From DSWT01 sp034433375 (GTDB taxonomy: Bacteria; Chloroflexota; Anaerolineae; B4-G1; SLSP01), in contig DAOUAQ010000094.1 in the NCBI GenBank assembly GCA_034433375.1, positions 1 through 8,392 on the forward strand: 8,392 nucleotides of DNA, in the 5' to 3' direction. Every line of letters begins with the position of its first letter. The stretch's first letter is position 1. Position numbers and translations under genes: made by a program. Positions 6,301 to 8,392 of this stretch are shown piece after piece. The notes beneath the pieces were generated by a model that saw only the letters and a program-made list of their open reading frames with translations, searched no databases and had not been told where the DNA came from.

Positions 6301-7771
6301 ATTTGAATATCAGTGGCAGCTTTTCCTAAGCGATTTAGGGAATTCCAATCAGGGATTCTACGTCTTAGAGTACGACCAATCTGCAATCCGAGACGCGCTT
6401 GTGGAACGTTTGCGCGCCGATTTTGCTGCCAAGGGATGGACAGTCCTTCCTGAGCAATTCTTTGTCTCGCCACACTCGCTAACGCAAGAGATCAAACGCG
6501 CACTGACAGACAAATCCGCAAAAGCCGCTATCATTCACCTGACGCCAGATACTCTGGAAGCGCGCGGCGTGCAAATGTTGAATATGGCGCGGGAAGGGTT
6601 GTACAGCCTGCCTGTCAACCTCATCTTTCTCGCCCATTCAGCGGCGTACAGACGCTTGCTCACTGAGGCGCGTGACTTCGTCTCGTGGATGAAGATACCT
6701 TTCCGCTTTACCATCGAACCAGATGCGCCCCCGGTTGCATCCATGCCGACAACGCGCGGCGGTTTGACCGGCGATATAGTGCATACTCTATCAGATACGC
6801 TGTTACGCTGCGGGCCTTTTTACAGCGCGCGTGAGCTGAATGCGGTGTTTACCGACAGACGCCTATTTCCCTGGCGTTATAGCGTGCCCGATGCCGACAA
6901 TCCCAAATCGCGCGTGCAGGCGCTCATCGCCTATTTGCACGACAAAGCCACGGTGGATGGCGACAATGCTCTGGCGCTTTTTGTCTATGTGCTGCGCGAT
7001 CAAACCAATCCTAATGACGCCTGTTACCGCGAACTGGAGCAGTTGGCGATCGCGTTGAGCGGCGGCGCAGCGACGTCCCTTGTCAAAGCCGGCGGTGAAA
7101 GTGTAGCCAGGCTATCCCCCGCCGACCCATACGCCCCTTATGAGACTGCGCTAAACACCCTGCTGGCGCGCCTGGACAAGGCGCACCCACGTTACAACGA
7201 GGCGCTCATCTACCAGCAGCGCCTGGCCGAGAATCTGCAAGGGACCCGGCTTTTTGGGGACACCGAAACCCGCCGCGCCGAACGCGCCGAAATCCTCGCG
7301 CGGCTCAACGCGCTCACGATGGCGACGCTCAACACGGTCTTCAGCGAGTTAGGCAATGCGATGATGCCGGCGACCACAATAAACACTGGCGGCGGGGCTT
7401 TTGTCGGTGGAGACGTGACCACGGGCCGTGATTTCGTCGGGCGTGATCACATTACCATCATCGGCGATGGCAATGTGATCGGCAACCCCAACCAGGTCGC
7501 CGTCAACAAACCTGCAACAACCAGCCAGCCGCCGGTCACAACAGGCGCCCTACCCGACCGTGTGCGATTGCTCTCGCTGCTGACCCGGCATTTCAGTCTG
7601 GATGAACTGAACACGCTCTGCTTTGCGGTGGGCGTCAATTACGACGAGTTATCCGGCGCCGGGCTGACCGGCAAAGCGCGCGAACTGATCGGCTATTGCG
7701 AGCGCCACACCTGCCTCCCCGCCCTCGTCGCCGCCGGCCAAACCCTGCGCCCCGAACTGGATTGGTCCTAA
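6284..7771 (+). CDS. Multidomain protein with NTPase-like N-terminus and effector-associated (death-like) domains (495 aa)
   Basis: The start overlaps the ATPase gene by 17 bases; a weak GGGG (6273-6276) is the only ribosome-binding candidate. Residues 1-145 resemble the NTPase-like region of Chloroflexota regulatory proteins, with LNMAREGLYSLPVNLIFL (99-116) and ARDFVSWMKIPFRF (129-142), yet no Walker A motif exists. Residues ~160-260 are all-helical, with PWRYSVPDADNPKSRVQALI (196-215) and an ALALFVYVLRD helix (229-239), a pattern I associate with effector-associated domains. Residues ~281-357 are a helical linker containing YGDT-like FGDTETRRAER (324-334). Residues 367-400 are a Gly/Asp-rich repeat. 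Residues ~423-492 form a six-helix-like effector-associated domain (LLTRHFSLDELNTLCFAVGV, 432-451, then KARELIGYCERH). Such domains mediate like-with-like contacts between NTPases and effectors in conflict systems. No catalytic effector domain is seen, so an adaptor or sensor role is likely. GC content rises from about 38% at the 5' end to above 60% in the 3' half. Confidence 0.85.
   Translation: MNWSAEFEYQWQLFLSDLGNSNQGFYVLEYDQSAIRDALVERLRADFAAKGWTVLPEQFFVSPHSLTQEIKRALTDKSAKAAIIHLTPDTLEARGVQMLNMAREGLYSLPVNLIFLAHSAAYRRLLTEARDFVSWMKIPFRFTIEPDAPPVASMPTTRGGLTGDIVHTLSDTLLRCGPFYSARELNAVFTDRRLFPWRYSVPDADNPKSRVQALIAYLHDKATVDGDNALALFVYVLRDQTNPNDACYRELEQLAIALSGGAATSLVKAGGESVARLSPADPYAPYETALNTLLARLDKAHPRYNEALIYQQRLAENLQGTRLFGDTETRRAERAEILARLNALTMATLNTVFSELGNAMMPATTINTGGGAFVGGDVTTGRDFVGRDHITIIGDGNVIGNPNQVAVNKPATTSQPPVTTGALPDRVRLLSLLTRHFSLDELNTLCFAVGVNYDELSGAGLTGKARELIGYCERHTCLPALVAAGQTLRPELDWS
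7382..7483 (+). repeat. Coding segment for Gly/Asp-rich repeats
   Basis: This stretch encodes residues 367-400 of the preceding protein, with successive related pieces GAFVGGDVTT, GRDFVGRDHIT and IIGDGNVIGN. The alternating Val/Ile and Gly-Asp pattern suggests short beta strands, perhaps a small beta-roll or solenoid, between the helical part and the C-terminal effector-associated domain. I recall similar segments in other Chloroflexota effector-associated-domain proteins; function unknown. Confidence 0.6.
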
Positions 7772-7784
7772 CACACCCCAAACA

Positions 7785-8392
7785 ATGAACAACACAAATC
7801 CCTCTCCCCCCGTCTGCCGTCTACGATCTACCGTCTACCTCCACCTCACCGCCTTCGTCGGCGGCCTTGTCACGCTGGCGGTAGAGTTGGCGGCGGGACG
7901 CTTGCTCGCCCCGGCGTTCGGCACGACGGAACTGGTCTGGTCGGCCATCATCGGGCTGATATTGCTGTACCTTTCAGTAGGCTATACACTCGGCGGACGG
8001 TGGGCAGATCGCTCACCCCACCCCACGACGCTCTACACGATCCTGACAGCGGCGGGGCTAACCATCGCTACAATTCCGCTGTTGTCGCGCCCGATGCTGC
8101 GGCTGGCGGCGCAAGGGATGATGATGTGGAGCCTACCGCAGCTCGTCGGGCCGTTCGTCTTCATCCTCGTGCTCTTCGTCGTCCCGATAACGCTGCTGGC
8201 GTGCGTGTCGCCGTTCGTCATCCGCCTTTCGGTGACGGATGTGACGGCCTCCGGCGGCACAGCGGGACAGATTTATGCGGTGTCCACGCTGGGCAGCTTC
8301 ATCGGCACGTTCTTGCCTAATCTGGTGCTGGTCCCCAATCTGGGCACATACCGCACGTTCATCTTGCTGGCGATGATCGCCACGGTGACGGG
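7785..8392 (+). CDS. Membrane domain of a fused transporter/spermidine-synthase-like protein (3' truncated by window end)
   Basis: An open frame of 202 codons runs off the window edge. After a polar N-terminus it shows hydrophobic segments near residues 21-40, 50-68, 82-100, 119-141, 165-184 and 190-202. Hallmarks of multi-membrane-span proteins fused to a spermidine-synthase-like methyltransferase fold are present: LAVELAAGRLLAPAFGTTEL (31-50), the GYTLGGRWADR loop (66-76) and AGQIYAVSTLGSFIGTFLPN (160-179). The synthase domain, expected downstream, is outside the window, so no aminopropyltransferase activity can be judged. ATG at 7785 is the first plausible start, 13 bases after the previous stop, without a Shine-Dalgarno. 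Codons ~10-18 are made of an inverted GTCTACC heptamer repeat, so the true start or N-terminus may be unusual. The gene is probably unrelated in function to the conflict-type pair upstream. Confidence 0.85.
   Translation, partial: MNNTNPSPPVCRLRSTVYLHLTAFVGGLVTLAVELAAGRLLAPAFGTTELVWSAIIGLILLYLSVGYTLGGRWADRSPHPTTLYTILTAAGLTIATIPLLSRPMLRLAAQGMMMWSLPQLVGPFVFILVLFVVPITLLACVSPFVIRLSVTDVTASGGTAGQIYAVSTLGSFIGTFLPNLVLVPNLGTYRTFILLAMIATVT
7812..7839. repeat. GTCTACC heptamer repeat (inverse of GGTAGAC) at the 5' end of the transporter/synthase-like gene
   Basis: Four 7-bp units, GTCTGCC, GTCTACG, ATCTACC and GTCTACC, are degenerate copies of the reverse complement of the array at 3324-3351. If translation starts at 7785 they encode part of the N-terminus, before the first membrane segment. 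Confidence 0.8.

Noticed and set aside
6840..7058. Small + strand open frame inside the effector-associated-domain gene
   Set aside because: It is an out-of-frame shadow lacking a ribosome binding site and any recognisable features.

Overview
The window looks like a piece of a GC-rich bacterial chromosome, most likely Chloroflexota (Anaerolineae-like). This is inferred, not proven. The grounds are an effector-associated-domain protein of a style common in that phylum, an N-terminal conserved protein of a family I associate with Chloroflexota and Planctomycetota, and short low-complexity intergenic repeats. No RNA genes, transposase or CRISPR array were seen. All supported genes lie on the + strand and intergenic gaps are short (at most about 90 bases after the leading repeat).

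Layout: (1) 1-98, a 16-bp tandem repeat ending just before a strong ribosome binding site. (2) 113-3342, a conserved protein of unknown function, then the ATPase and permease of a nitrate/sulfonate/taurine-type ABC importer. The two transporter genes are split by a DUF433/DUF5615 toxin-antitoxin pair that is AT-richer than its surroundings and has its own promoter. (3) 3431-4891, a complete UbiD-family decarboxylase. (4) 4966-7771, two overlapping genes with their own sigma70-like promoter: a P-loop ATPase with a probable C-terminal winged helix, and a multidomain protein with an NTPase-like N-terminus lacking a Walker A motif, a probable central effector-associated domain, a Gly/Asp-rich repeat segment and a C-terminal death-like effector-associated domain. 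(5) 7785-window end, the membrane half of a fused transporter/spermidine-synthase-like protein, cut by the window edge.

The best candidate for an undescribed system is the ATPase plus effector-associated-domain pair. It resembles the regulatory core of NTP-dependent bacterial conflict (immunity) systems, but no catalytic effector is visible, so the second protein may act as an adaptor recruiting an effector encoded elsewhere. The ABC transporter has no substrate-binding protein in the window and its substrate cannot be read from the sequence; co-directional UbiD and the unknown protein suggest, but do not show, a shared small-molecule pathway. Two short repeat families (ATTCGCT-type and GGTAGAC-type) recur at gene boundaries, and the second runs into coding sequence at two gene ends.
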